A DNA stretch of 64,000 nt, from NCBI RefSeq assembly GCF_020529025.1, contig NZ_JACNMM010000006.1, positions 62,001 through 126,000 of the forward strand, given 5' to 3'. Positions 26,243-35,113 of the stretch are shown piece by piece (within the stretch, counting starts at the first letter, position 1; every line of letters starts with the position of its first letter). The DNA comes from Oceaniglobus trochenteri (GTDB lineage: Bacteria; Pseudomonadota; Alphaproteobacteria; Rhodobacterales; Rhodobacteraceae). The notes under the pieces are model-generated. The model was not told the DNA's origin, did not search any database, and saw nothing but the letters and a program-made list of their open reading frames with translations. Position numbers and translations under genes: made by a program.

Positions 26243-27423
26243 GGTCCCTCCAGTTCCGCGATGGCGCGGTGCATCCAGTCAAGCCGGGCGCGTGGCACCA
26301 GACCAAGGTTGTAGAAGTTCAGGCCGTCCACCAAAGGCCCCGCCGCGCCGGTCCGCGCGACAAGATCGTCGGCATCGGCCACTTCGGGGTGAAACAGCTG
26401 ATAGCCCGCGATCAGCGTCGCGCCCGGTTGCAGGGCGGCGCGGGCCGCCTCGATCTCGGGGCGCACCTTGTCGGCGGGCGTGAAATAGGCGCAGTAGAGC
26501 AGCCCGTCACAGGCGGCGGCGGCCTTTGCGCGGTCAACCCCGCCCTGCCAGCTGTCCTTCGCGTCGATCAGCAGGACCTGGGTGTCGGGGTGCGCCGCGT
26601 CACGAATGCGCGCGATCAGCGAGGTGACGGGTTCGCTGCGCCAATCCAGGTAGGCGGCAAGTGCCGGAAGGCCATCGAATGCCGCCAGCCCCTTCGCCGG
26701 AAAATCGGGAAACTGCGCTTCGGGCAGGGCGCGGGCAAAGGCGGCTTGCAGGTGATCGGCCACCACCTTGCGGGCCGCCGCGCCATCCACTCCGGCCGCC
26801 GAAGCCCGCGTCAGGCAGTGATCGCAGAAACAGAGGCCCATCAGGAACATGTCTTCGGGCAAAAGGCCCAGCCCGTCCTTTTCGTGGTGATAGCCGTGAT
26901 CGAAGCCCAGGAAGTCGGGGCTTTCCAGTTCCACCCGGTCGGGGCGACTGGCCGTCGTGAATTCGGCCACCATGCCCGCCACATAGTCGCGCGCCGCCTC
27001 GCTGGACGGGCAGAGGCCATAGAAGGCCGGATCGCCGAAGGCATCGCGCAGCGCGTGGCCCGGGTGGGCCATGCCCAGCCGCGTGTTGTGCAGGCAGACC
27101 GTCCAGCACGACACGGCAGGCCCGCCCGCCTCGCGCGCCCGGACGGCATGGGCCAGCATGTCGCCCTCGGCCTCGACGATCGCGGCCTGTTTCGGCGCGA
27201 TCTCGGCATCGGCCCAGCGGCCCGGATCGACGCTGTAATAGACGGTGCCATCCTCGGGGAAATAGCTGCGCCGTTTCGGGTTGCCCGGCTGAAGGAACCG
27301 CCCCGCATGGTAAGAGGTGGCAAGGCTGACGCAATTCGCCCCCGCATCGGTGATCGCGGCAAGGGCGGCGTCGGGGCCCAGGTCGTGCATGTCCCAGGGA
27401 TATGTCCAGACCGAATGGCGCAT
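26239..27423 (-). CDS. Uncharacterised TIM-barrel protein, glycoside-hydrolase-like
   Basis: 394 aa from the ATG at 27423, which shares one base with the upstream stop (TGATG). The protein opens MRHSVWTYPWDMHDLGPDAA and has barrel-like strand/helix alternation (ANCVSLATSYHAG, VELESPDFLGFDHG). The cysteine cluster GLCFCDHCLTRA near residue 205 resembles the C-x-C-x-x-C pattern after the catalytic strand in putative glycosyl-hydrolase-like families. Acidic residues in DRVELESPDF could be catalytic. No signal peptide is present, so it should act in the cytoplasm. I do not recognise a characterised homologue; function is open. Confidence 0.5.
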   Translation of the reverse strand: MRHSVWTYPWDMHDLGPDAALAAITDAGANCVSLATSYHAGRFLQPGNPKRRSYFPEDGTVYYSVDPGRWADAEIAPKQAAIVEAEGDMLAHAVRAREAGGPAVSCWTVCLHNTRLGMAHPGHALRDAFGDPAFYGLCPSSEAARDYVAGMVAEFTTASRPDRVELESPDFLGFDHGYHHEKDGLGLLPEDMFLMGLCFCDHCLTRASAAGVDGAAARKVVADHLQAAFARALPEAQFPDFPAKGLAAFDGLPALAAYLDWRSEPVTSLIARIRDAAHPDTQVLLIDAKDSWQGGVDRAKAAAACDGLLYCAYFTPADKVRPEIEAARAALQPGATLIAGYQLFHPEVADADDLVARTGAAGPLVDGLNFYNLGLVPRARLDWMHRAIAELEGP

Positions 27424-28553
27424 CACGCCGCCTTCCACACGCCATCGACGGCAATGCCCACCGGTTCCAGCCGGCTGTCGTGCTGCACCACTTCGCCGCG
27501 CACGTCATCCAGCGCGAAATCGCCCGAAACCTCGCGGAAGACGCTGACATCCCCGGTCGCACCCTTGCCCAGGTGCCCCAGATCGTCGCGCCGGATGGCC
27601 CGGGCGGGGGCGATGCTGGCGGCTTCCACCACCTCGGGCAGGGTCCAGCCGAGGGCGCGGAACTTGTCCATCACGCGCAGGTTGTCGTGGGCGGGGCCAT
27701 TGATGCAGAAGGCATGCACATCCGAGGATATGACATCGGGGCGGAACCCCTCGGCCAGCATGGCGCGGGCCGATTTCCAGGCGAATGACCCCTGACCATG
27801 GCCGATGTCGAACAGCACGCCGCGTTCGCGGGCGGCGCGCACCTCGTCCCGCACCCGACCATCGCCGTGCATCGGGGCGTTCGGGAAGGGGCGGAAGCAA
27901 TGGGTCAGCACATCGCCCTTGCGCAGGCGCGACACCACCTCGCCGTAGCTGGGGGGCGGTTCGTCGATATGCACCATCAGCGGCAGGCCCGTGTCGTCGG
28001 CCACGTCCAGCGCCACGTCCAGCGGCATGATCCCCGAAGCCCCCGAAGCATGGCGCCCGATCCGCACCTTTATCCCGATCACCGTGTCGGGGTTGGCGCG
28101 GGCCACCGTCGCGGCCTCGCGCGCGGCCAGAAGGCGCATGTTGTCGCTTTCGCCCACCCGCATGCCATCGCCGAAGGCATAGATGCCCGCAAAGCTGACG
28201 TGGATATAGGCCAGCACCCGCGAATAGGCCGGTTCGATGATGTGCTTGGCAAAGCCGGGATAGTTGCCCGGCCCGGCGCTGCCCGCATCGACAAGCGTGG
28301 TGCAGGCCGATTTCAGCGCGTATTGATCCGGGTCCACGCCAAGCGAGGTCCCGCCCCAATAGACATGGGTGTGCAGGTCGATCAGGCCGGGTGTGACGAT
28401 GGCCCCTTCCGCCTCGACCACCTGGGCGCCAGCGGGTGCCTCGGTGTCCAGGCCCGCGACCTTGCCGCCCGAGACGACCAGGTCGGCCACCTTGTCGATG
28501 CCGTTCGCGGGGTCGATCACGCGCCCGCCGCGAATGATGAGGGTGTCGGTCAT
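27423..28553 (-). CDS. Amidohydrolase/deacetylase-family metallohydrolase
   Basis: 376 aa from the ATG at 28553 (ATGA overlap with the amidase stop). Amidohydrolase-superfamily ligands are visible: HTH at 61-63, Lys162 (IKVRIG, probable carboxylated lysine), His195 (MVHIDEP), His218 (LTHCF) and Asp278 (SSDVHAF), fitting a binuclear metal centre. The sequence matches the dihydroorotase-like deacetylase group, one member of which hydrolyses acetyl-(R)-mandelate (family knowledge). Beside an amidase it points to stepwise removal of acyl or amide groups from an imported substrate. Confidence 0.88.
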   Translation of the reverse strand: MTDTLIIRGGRVIDPANGIDKVADLVVSGGKVAGLDTEAPAGAQVVEAEGAIVTPGLIDLHTHVYWGGTSLGVDPDQYALKSACTTLVDAGSAGPGNYPGFAKHIIEPAYSRVLAYIHVSFAGIYAFGDGMRVGESDNMRLLAAREAATVARANPDTVIGIKVRIGRHASGASGIMPLDVALDVADDTGLPLMVHIDEPPPSYGEVVSRLRKGDVLTHCFRPFPNAPMHGDGRVRDEVRAARERGVLFDIGHGQGSFAWKSARAMLAEGFRPDVISSDVHAFCINGPAHDNLRVMDKFRALGWTLPEVVEAASIAPARAIRRDDLGHLGKGATGDVSVFREVSGDFALDDVRGEVVQHDSRLEPVGIAVDGVWKAA

Positions 28554-29995
28554 GCGTAAACTCCTGGTCGGCGATGGCGCCATGGCATTTCGGTTTCAAG
28601 AAGGGCGGCGGCCTGCAGGATGTCCTGCTCGTGGCCATAGCGCCCGATAAGCTGCACACCTACCGGCAGGCCCGATCCCGTCTGCCCAAGGGGCAGGGAC
28701 ATGGCCGGTTGGCCGGAGATGTTGAAGGGAAAGGTGAAGGCCGCATCGGTCCAGAGCGCGTTGTAGGCATCCAGATCGGTCATCGACATATCATAGTATC
28801 CCACCGGGCGCGGCGGCTGGGTCAGCGTGGGGGTCAGCACGATGTCATAGGGCGCAAGCTCGGTCGCGATGTCGCGCCCGGCCTGGCGAAGCTGTTCGAT
28901 CCGGCCGGCATGGGCGATGGCATCGGTGGCGCGGCCCCTCTGGATGATCGCCCAGGTGATCGGCTCTACCTCGTCCTCGCGCACCTCGTGGCCGACAAGA
29001 CCCGCCAGGGCGCCATACATGCCCGCCGTTTCGACACAGGTCATGTCGGTATAGGTGCGCCACAGGGCGTCGAAATCCAGCTTCATCGCGTAGGGTTCGA
29101 CGTGATGGCCCTGGGCCTCGAGCGTCCTGCCCGTGGCCCTGACCGCCGCCGCGACATCCGCATCGACCGCGCGGCCATGGGGCGCCTCGGTGATCACCGC
29201 CACCCGCAGGGGGCGGGGCGGTCTGGCGATCAGGCTGGCATAGGCTTCGCCCGGCTCGGGCGGCGTATAGGGTTCGCCCGGCAGCCCCCCCGACAGCGCG
29301 TCGAGATAGGTTGCCGTATCGCGCACCGTGCGCGATACGCAAAGGAAGTAGGCCCCACCGCACCAGTAATCGACGAAGGGCGCCAGGCTGACCCGCCCGC
29401 GCGACGGTTTCAGCCCGACCAGCCCGCAGCACGAGGCCGGCACCCGGATCGACCCAGCCCCGTCGCTGGCCTCGGCGATGGGCACGATCCCTGCGGCCAC
29501 GGCGGCGGCCGACCCGCCCGAAGACCCGCCCGGCGTGACCGAGGCATCCCAGGGGTTCACCGTGGCGCCATAGAGTTTCGGTTCGGTCGCGATCGACCAG
29601 CCGTTTTCCGGCGCGTTCGACTTGCCGATCAACGAAAGCCCCGCCGCCTTGATCCGCTTCACCGGACCGCTGTCGGCATCGGCCACCACATCCTTGAGGA
29701 AGGCCGAGGAATTGGTGAGCGGCACCCCCGCCCAGGACGAGGCCAGTTCCTTCAGCAGAAAGGGCACCCCGGCCAGGGGCGCGGCGCCATCGCCCGCATC
29801 CGTCGCGCGGGCGGCGGCAAGGGCGATGTCGTCGGTACGGTGGATCACCGCGTTCAGCTTCGGGTTCAGGTCCTCGACAAGGGCGATGGCGGTTTCGGCC
29901 AGTTCCACCGCCGACACCTCGCGCTGGCGCACCAAAGCGGCCAGCCCGACGCCGTCGGTTTCCTTGTAGAGCGTTCTGAGATCCTGATCGGCCAT
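28550..29995 (-). CDS. Amidase (amidase-signature family)
   Basis: 481 aa, cytoplasmic. The Ser-cisSer-Lys triad is visible as Lys82 (PFLLKEL), Ser158 (TPGGSSGGS) and Ser182 (DGAGSIRVP). The family hydrolyses amides, ureides such as allophanate, and acyl-amino compounds. The gene lies between the Gfo dehydrogenase (16 bases upstream) and the metallo-deacetylase it overlaps. It is not GatA: the context lacks GatB/C and the C-terminal half differs. Confidence 0.93.
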   Translation of the reverse strand: MADQDLRTLYKETDGVGLAALVRQREVSAVELAETAIALVEDLNPKLNAVIHRTDDIALAAARATDAGDGAAPLAGVPFLLKELASSWAGVPLTNSSAFLKDVVADADSGPVKRIKAAGLSLIGKSNAPENGWSIATEPKLYGATVNPWDASVTPGGSSGGSAAAVAAGIVPIAEASDGAGSIRVPASCCGLVGLKPSRGRVSLAPFVDYWCGGAYFLCVSRTVRDTATYLDALSGGLPGEPYTPPEPGEAYASLIARPPRPLRVAVITEAPHGRAVDADVAAAVRATGRTLEAQGHHVEPYAMKLDFDALWRTYTDMTCVETAGMYGALAGLVGHEVREDEVEPITWAIIQRGRATDAIAHAGRIEQLRQAGRDIATELAPYDIVLTPTLTQPPRPVGYYDMSMTDLDAYNALWTDAAFTFPFNISGQPAMSLPLGQTGSGLPVGVQLIGRYGHEQDILQAAALLETEMPWRHRRPGVYA

Positions 29996-30011
29996 GGCGC
30001 TATCCTCCGCC

Positions 30012-31094
30012 TCAATCCAACGTGATCGTTCGTTCCTCCTGGATGCTCTGCTCGGCCGCCAGGACGATCCGCAGGGAATTCACCGCCGCCTCCATCGAGT
30101 CGGTCAGGTCCAGATCCTCGGTGATGGCGCGCAGGAACAGCGCCTGTTCGCGGTCGCACAGCTCCTGGTGGCCCGGCTCGTCCTCCATCGACAGCATCTC
30201 GTCGGGCTTGGTGAAGTTCTTGTCGGGGCCGACGGCGGCATGGTGAATGCGGATCGCATCGGTCTTGGTGTGCTTGTCGATATCGGCACTGTCGGACAGG
30301 TCGATGTCATCGCCGCGGGTTTCGTTGTTGGCGACGATGGAAACCGCGCCCTTCGGCCCGATCACGTCCTTCACGAAGAAGGCTTCCTCGCTCATCATCG
30401 GGCCCCAACCCGCCTCGTACCAGCCGACCGATCCGTCATCGAAGGTGACATGCAGGTGGCCATAGTTCTGCTTTGCCGCCTCGTCCCACAGCTTGGCCCC
30501 GATACCGTGCACCCGCACAGGCTTGGCTCCCGTGAGCTGGCACATCACGTCGACGTAATGCACACCGCAATCGACGATGGGAATCAGGCTGTCGATCAGG
30601 TTCTTGTGCCAGTGCCAGGCATCGCCCGAGCTTTGCTGGTTCAGGTTCAGGCGCATGACCAGCGGCTTGCCCAGGGTCTGGCCCACCTCGATGAACTTCA
30701 TCCAGCTTGGGTGCACCCGCAGGATATAGCCCAGCACCAGCTTGCGGTTACTGGCCTTCGCGGCATCCACTACCTTCTGCGCATCCGCGATATTGGTGGC
30801 GATGGGTTTTTCCATGAAGACATGGCACCCGGCATCGAAGGCGCGCAGGGCGTAATCGGCATGGGTATCAGGGTAGGAGTTGATCGAGACAGCGTCGGGT
30901 TGCGCCTCGGCCAGGGCCGTGTCGTAGTCTTCGAACAGGGGATAGCCCTGCAATTCATCGGGCATCTTCTTTGACTTGATCGACCGGCTCATGATGCCGA
31001 CAATCTCGAACCCGTCATTGCGGTGATAGGCGCTGGCATGAGAGGCCCCCATGTTGCCCAGCCCCACGATCAATACACGCACCTTGTCGGCCAT
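30012..31094 (-). CDS. Gfo/Idh/MocA-family dehydrogenase
   Basis: 360 aa from the ATG at 31094, with GGGGAAAGTGAA as ribosome site. Rossmann motif VGLGNMGASHASAY at the N-terminus, catalytic EKPIATN near residue 95, and GVHYVDVMCQLTGA with the family DxxxH-type signature. Many aromatic and acidic residues flank the second domain. It probably oxidises or reduces a sugar-like or cyclic alcohol intermediate in module D. A stem-loop separates it from the upstream binding-protein gene. Confidence 0.92.
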   Translation of the reverse strand: MADKVRVLIVGLGNMGASHASAYHRNDGFEIVGIMSRSIKSKKMPDELQGYPLFEDYDTALAEAQPDAVSINSYPDTHADYALRAFDAGCHVFMEKPIATNIADAQKVVDAAKASNRKLVLGYILRVHPSWMKFIEVGQTLGKPLVMRLNLNQQSSGDAWHWHKNLIDSLIPIVDCGVHYVDVMCQLTGAKPVRVHGIGAKLWDEAAKQNYGHLHVTFDDGSVGWYEAGWGPMMSEEAFFVKDVIGPKGAVSIVANNETRGDDIDLSDSADIDKHTKTDAIRIHHAAVGPDKNFTKPDEMLSMEDEPGHQELCDREQALFLRAITEDLDLTDSMEAAVNSLRIVLAAEQSIQEERTITLD

Positions 31095-31118
31095 TTCACT
31101 TTCCCCTTTTCCAGATGT

Positions 31119-31146
31119 CACGCGCCGGGACGTGCCCCGGCGCGTG
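31119..31146 (-). promoter_or_regulatory. Intercistronic GC-rich stem-loop after binding-protein gene
   Basis: Perfect 11-base inverted repeat CACGCGCCGGG (31119-31129) and CCCGGCGCGTG (31136-31146), loop of 6, in the 58-base gap between the taurine-type binding protein and the dehydrogenase. It marks the boundary between the transporter and enzyme parts of the operon. Confidence 0.65.
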
Positions 31147-31152
31147 GAGTGG

Positions 31153-32289
31153 TCATATTGCCTGTGCGAACAGGTTGGCGCGGATCGCCTCGACATCGAC
31201 GGCGGCCATGTCCTCGCTCAGCTCGGCGGCTTCGGCATCGGCCTTGACCTTGTCATGGTCGAAATCGTTGGCGGCGGCGATGAACTTGTTGGTCAGCACA
31301 TCCTCGGCCTTGATCTCCTCGGTGCCGTTGATCTCGGCCATGAGACGGAACAGCGTCTGCCAGCTTTCCATGTCGTGATCGCCCCAACCGCCGCGATTGT
31401 CCATGTCACCACGGAAAACGTTGATCTGCTGGAGGATCGACATGGTGCCCAGCTCGGGGCCCAGGTTCGCGGCCAGCGACGGGAACTGTTCGAACACCGC
31501 CTGCACCGCCGCCCGCGGGTTGTGATGGGCAAATTCCATGCCCATGGCCCAACCGCGCAGGTATTTTTCCAGGAAGGCGGCCTTGTCGGGGTCTTCCACA
31601 TCGGCGCTGCGCACCACGAAGGTGTTGGCCGGCAGGGGCGAATTCTGCACGCCCAGCCAGTATTCGAACTCAAGTCCGGTCGAAACCCACTCGGCACGCA
31701 GGCCTTCCCACGATAGGGCAGCGTCGCCCTGCCCGGCCGCCAGCGCGGTGCCCCAGGTGGGCCAGCCCGCTTCGACATAGGTGATCTTGCTCACGTCGAC
31801 GCCCTGTGCGGCCAGCATCGGATCGACGATGCTTTGCCAGGCGGCCGAGCCCAGGAGGATCGTCTTGCCCTCAAGCTGTTTCAGGTCATTCACGCCCTCG
31901 CCCTTGCGGAAGGCGATGCTGAAGGTATCGAGCGCGCCCATGTGGAACACGCTGGTCAGGTCCATGCCGTTCTGCAGGCCAAAGGCAAAGACGCCGGGCG
32001 AGGGAAAGCCCATGTCGGCCTGGCCCACATCGACAAATTTCACCGTTGCCGTGCCGTCCGAGGGCCCCGGCTGCATCTCGATGTCGAGCCCGTCGAAATA
32101 GCCCATCTTCTTGCCGATCCAGTAGCCGTAATCGTCAAGCACCTCAAGCGTGCCGCGCGGGCTGATCCAGGTGAAGGTGCCGTCGTAGGGCTCGGCGTGG
32201 GCCAGGCGCGGCATGGCGCCCATGCTCACGATACCCGCGGCAGAGACCTGCAAAAGCCGGCGGCGGTTCAGTTTCGGTCCGTTCATCAT
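31153..32289 (-). CDS. ABC binding protein, nitrate/sulfonate/taurine type, Tat-exported
   Basis: 378 aa starting at the tandem ATG codons at 32289/32286 behind GGGAGAAGTGAG. The N-terminus has a twin-arginine signal (NRRRLLQVSAAGIVSMGAM, cleavage near LAHA), so the protein is predicted to be folded before export. The mature part shows the NMT1/TauA-like pattern: GKTILLGSAAWQSIVDPMLA and GDAALSWEGLRAEW. Ligands of this family include sulfonates, pyrimidine precursors and aromatic acids. Confidence 0.87.
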   Translation of the reverse strand: MMNGPKLNRRRLLQVSAAGIVSMGAMPRLAHAEPYDGTFTWISPRGTLEVLDDYGYWIGKKMGYFDGLDIEMQPGPSDGTATVKFVDVGQADMGFPSPGVFAFGLQNGMDLTSVFHMGALDTFSIAFRKGEGVNDLKQLEGKTILLGSAAWQSIVDPMLAAQGVDVSKITYVEAGWPTWGTALAAGQGDAALSWEGLRAEWVSTGLEFEYWLGVQNSPLPANTFVVRSADVEDPDKAAFLEKYLRGWAMGMEFAHHNPRAAVQAVFEQFPSLAANLGPELGTMSILQQINVFRGDMDNRGGWGDHDMESWQTLFRLMAEINGTEEIKAEDVLTNKFIAAANDFDHDKVKADAEAAELSEDMAAVDVEAIRANLFAQAI

Positions 32290-32314
32290 CTCACTTCTCC
32301 CTGTTGTTGTTCGT

Positions 32315-33151
32315 TCACGCATCCCAGCTTGCCCACTTCTTGCCGATCAGGAAGAAGGTGACGTAGATGGCAATGCCCAGCAAAGACAGGATCAGCACCA
32401 CCGCGAAGAACTGCGGCATCTGGATCATCGACGAATAACTGGTCAGCCGGTTGCCAAGGCCGAAACCGCCGCCCACCATCTCGGCCCCGACGGCGGTCAG
32501 CAGCCCGAAGATCGACCCGATCATCAGGCCCACCAGGATCATCGGCAGGGCCATGGGCGCGCGGATCTTCCAGAAGATCTGAAGCGTGCTGGCGCCATAG
32601 CTGCGCGCCAGGGCGATCTTGGCGGAATCCACCCGCCGAAACCCGGTGGCGGCGTTGATCATCACCATCGGACCGCTGGCCAGCGCCACCGCGATGATGC
32701 GCGGGGTATAGCCAAAGCCGAAGCGCAGGATCAGCAGCGGCACCAAGGCCAGCATCGGCGTGGTCACCAGCAGCAGGATATAGGGCGCGATGATCTTTTC
32801 GCTGAAGGGAAACTGGGTGATGACAGCGGCCAGAATCAGCCCGATGGACGCCCCGATGGCAAAGCCGGCGAAGAGTTCGACCAGGGTATGCCCCAGGTGC
32901 GGCGCGATGAAGGGAAAATCCTTGATCAGCGCCATGGCAATGGCCGAGGGCGGGGGCATGATGTAAAGCGGCACCTCGAACAGGCGCAGCGCCAGTTCCA
33001 GCCCGCCGATCACGATAATGGCCGTGGCGATGATCGCCACGATCTCGGCCTGGGTCCGGCTGGCCCCGCCGGCGGCAAAGGCCGACAGGTTGGTGACATC
33101 CACGCCACCGCCGCCGCGCTTCTTCTGGAACTCGGGGGTTATGTCGCCCAT
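32315..33151 (-). CDS. ABC transporter permease (TauC/SsuC-type)
   Basis: 278 aa inner-membrane subunit. Six hydrophobic segments and the EAA-like loop ALARSYGASTLQIFWKIRAP near residue 180 fit the TauC/SsuC family. The N-terminal ~30 residues are hydrophilic and Gly-rich. It follows the ATPase gene by 6 bases and precedes the binding-protein gene by 25. Confidence 0.92.
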   Translation of the reverse strand: MGDITPEFQKKRGGGGVDVTNLSAFAAGGASRTQAEIVAIIATAIIVIGGLELALRLFEVPLYIMPPPSAIAMALIKDFPFIAPHLGHTLVELFAGFAIGASIGLILAAVITQFPFSEKIIAPYILLLVTTPMLALVPLLILRFGFGYTPRIIAVALASGPMVMINAATGFRRVDSAKIALARSYGASTLQIFWKIRAPMALPMILVGLMIGSIFGLLTAVGAEMVGGGFGLGNRLTSYSSMIQMPQFFAVVLILSLLGIAIYVTFFLIGKKWASWDA

Positions 33152-33157
33152 GAAACT

Positions 33158-33940
33158 CTACTCCGCCGCCTTTGTCCGGGCGCCCGCAATGCCGCCCTTG
33201 ATCGCGTTCATCAGGTCGAACACCTGCCTGCTTGCCATCACCTCGTCCGTGCGCGGGCGCGGCAGGTCGATATCGTGAATCGCGGCCACCGAACCGGGCC
33301 GCCCGCTGAGAACCACCACCCTGTCCGAAAGGAACACCGCCTCTTCGATGGAATGGGTGATGAAAACGATGGTCGTCTTGCTTTCCAGCCAGATCTCCTC
33401 GACCAGGCGGTTCATGTCCTCGCGGGTGAAACTGTCCAGCGCGCCGAAGGGTTCATCCATCAGCAGCACGCTTGGATGCTGCGACAGGGCGCGCACGATC
33501 GACGCGCGTTGCTGCATTCCGCCCGACAGTGCGCCGGGCATGGCATCCTCGAACCCCTTCAGCCCGACCCGCTCCAGCAGGTGGGCGATCCAGTCGTGAT
33601 CGGGGGTTTCGCCGGTGATCTCGTAGGGAAACAGGATATTGCCCCTGAGATTGCGCCAGGGCAGCAGGTTGGATTCCTGGAACACCAGCCCGATGTCGCG
33701 GTGCGGCTTGGTGATCGGCACGCCGTCCAGCCGAATTTCCCCGCCGCTGACCCCGTGCAGCCCCGACATCGACCACAACAGCGTTGTCTTGCCGCAACCC
33801 GAGGGGCCGACAATCGACACGATCTCGTTCCGGGCGACCGAGAAGTCACATTCGCGCAGCGCCAGGAAATCTCCGTAGGCCTTCGATACCTTGTCGATTT
33901 CCAGCTTCGGACGCTGATCGTCTGCCTTGGGTTCGCTCAA
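33158..33940 (-). CDS. ABC transporter ATPase (TauB/SsuB-type)
   Basis: 260 aa, first gene of the 13-gene operon. The TTG at 33940 is preferred because GGAGG lies 7 bases before it; a GTG six codons earlier would overlap that site. Walker A GPSGCGKTT, Q-loop LVFQESNLLPWRN, signature LSGGMQQRASIVRAL, Walker B VLLMDEPFGALD and ITHSIEEAV, which is normal for the taurine/nitrate family. Upstream lie a consensus -35 box and a palindrome (33998-34012). Confidence 0.93.
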   Translation of the reverse strand: MSEPKADDQRPKLEIDKVSKAYGDFLALRECDFSVARNEIVSIVGPSGCGKTTLLWSMSGLHGVSGGEIRLDGVPITKPHRDIGLVFQESNLLPWRNLRGNILFPYEITGETPDHDWIAHLLERVGLKGFEDAMPGALSGGMQQRASIVRALSQHPSVLLMDEPFGALDSFTREDMNRLVEEIWLESKTTIVFITHSIEEAVFLSDRVVVLSGRPGSVAAIHDIDLPRPRTDEVMASRQVFDLMNAIKGGIAGARTKAAE

Positions 33941-33993
33941 GTCTCGGCCTCCATTCACGGGGCGGCGCGGCCTTTCCGCTTACCCCTGCGTAA

Positions 33994-34022
33994 ACTGTGT
34001 AAGTCACTTACAATTCTGTCAA
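33994..34022 (-). promoter_or_regulatory. Promoter of the 13-gene operon with embedded RpiR-type operator
   Basis: Minus-strand -35 TTGACA (34022-34017) and, 17 bases on, a weak -10 CACAGT (33999-33994). Between them lies the palindrome TGTAAGTCACTTACA at 33998-34012 (6-base arms, 3-base centre). TGTAA-N5-TTACA is the layout bound by HexR, an RpiR-family protein (family knowledge), and the divergent gene encodes an RpiR regulator. A site between -35 and -10 would give direct repression. Confidence 0.6.
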
Positions 34023-34102
34023 GAGATTCTAATGGAAACCGCGAAACTGCCTGAAAACAGGGAAAAACACGCAATGGTTTCGTGATATTCCTACAAAATC
34101 GC

Positions 34103-34131
34103 TTGACCCAGGGTCATCTCTTGGCAACGAT
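34103..34131 (+). promoter_or_regulatory. Promoter of the RpiR gene with palindrome over -35
   Basis: -35 TTGACC (34103-34108), 17-base spacer, -10-like AACGAT (34126-34131), 24 bases before the RpiR start. A perfect 13-base palindrome TGACCCAGGGTCA (34104-34116) overlaps the -35. It differs from the 33998 palindrome, so a second regulator or alternative site is possible. Confidence 0.4.
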
Positions 34132-34154
34132 AGGCGCAAGAATGAGAGGTGCGC

Positions 34155-35111
34155 ATGGACGTGAAGCCCCGGAAATCACCGCCCCGCGCGCCCCAGCCGC
34201 CTGCCTCTGCCCCACCGGGGTTGCAGGCCCGGGTTCCCGATATCGTCGGCCGCATAAAGGACAACCTCACCACGCTCAGCCCGGCGGAACGCAAGGTCGG
34301 TGCAGTGGTCCTGTCCGATGTCCGCCAGGCGGTCGAAGACAGCAATGCCACCCTTGCCCAACGCGCCGGCGTCAGCGAACCCAGCGTGACCCGCTTCTGC
34401 CGTGCCATCGGGTGCGACGGGGTGCGCGATTTCAAGCTGAAGCTGGCGCAGAGCCTGGTGGTGGGCGAATTGTACCTGAACGCCGACGCGGCCCCCGATG
34501 CACCCGACCGCGACGCCCCGGCCTTCTGGGCGCCGGTTCTGGGCGATGCCCGCGACGCCCTGCGCGAGGTTGAGCGACAGGTCTCGGCCTCGGCCGTCCT
34601 GGCCGCCGCCGAGGCGATCGCAGCCGCCGCGCAGGTGGTGACCTTCGGTCTGGGCGGCAGTGCGGCAACCCTGGCCCAGGAAACCCAGCACCGGCTGTTC
34701 CGCTATGGGGTGCGGGTGGCCTGCTGCACCGATCCCTACCTGATGCGGATGACGGCAGCGACCCTGCGGCGCGGCGACGTGGTGATCGCCGTTTCCGCCT
34801 CGGGCAAGACGGCCGAACTGATCGAAGCAGCGGCGCTGGCCCGGGGCTATGGCGCCACGACCATCGCCGTGACGGCCACCGCCAGCCCCCTTGCCGATAC
34901 CGTGGAACACCCGCTGAGCGTGGCGATTCCCGAAAACGCCGATACCCTGACACCCACCGCGGCCCGCTTTGCCTATCTTGCGATCATTGACCTGATGTCG
35001 GCGGCGACGGGTTACGCCCTTGGCCCCTCGGCGCGTGAAAGCCTGCGGCGGATCAAATATACCGCGCTGAACCACCGCACGGGCAACGTACTGGAACCTC
35101 TGGGAGATTAG
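34155..35111 (+). CDS. RpiR/MurR-family transcriptional regulator
   Basis: 318 aa from the ATG at 34155, with AGAGG 5 bases upstream. The N-terminal helix-turn-helix domain spans about residues 25-100 (LSPAERKVGAVVLSD, TLAQRAGVSEPSVTRFCRAI). A C-terminal SIS domain follows (QVVTFGLGGSAATLAQETQH, GDVVIAVSASGKTAELIEAA) that binds phosphosugars in the family. It is divergent from the 13-gene operon and is the obvious regulator of it. An SIS ligand implies that a phosphorylated sugar or amino-sugar intermediate signals substrate. Confidence 0.94.
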   Translation: MDVKPRKSPPRAPQPPASAPPGLQARVPDIVGRIKDNLTTLSPAERKVGAVVLSDVRQAVEDSNATLAQRAGVSEPSVTRFCRAIGCDGVRDFKLKLAQSLVVGELYLNADAAPDAPDRDAPAFWAPVLGDARDALREVERQVSASAVLAAAEAIAAAAQVVTFGLGGSAATLAQETQHRLFRYGVRVACCTDPYLMRMTAATLRRGDVVIAVSASGKTAELIEAAALARGYGATTIAVTATASPLADTVEHPLSVAIPENADTLTPTAARFAYLAIIDLMSAATGYALGPSARESLRRIKYTALNHRTGNVLEPLGD

Positions 35112-35113
35112 AC

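Noticed and set aside
28550-29995. Amidase as GatA of the tRNA amidotransferase
   Set aside because: No gatB or gatC nearby and it sits in a catabolic operon; the triad alone does not define GatA.
32213-34054. 613-codon open frame on the plus strand
   Set aside because: Antisense to the TauC/TauB-type genes and His/Gln/Gly/Asp-rich with no recognisable domain.
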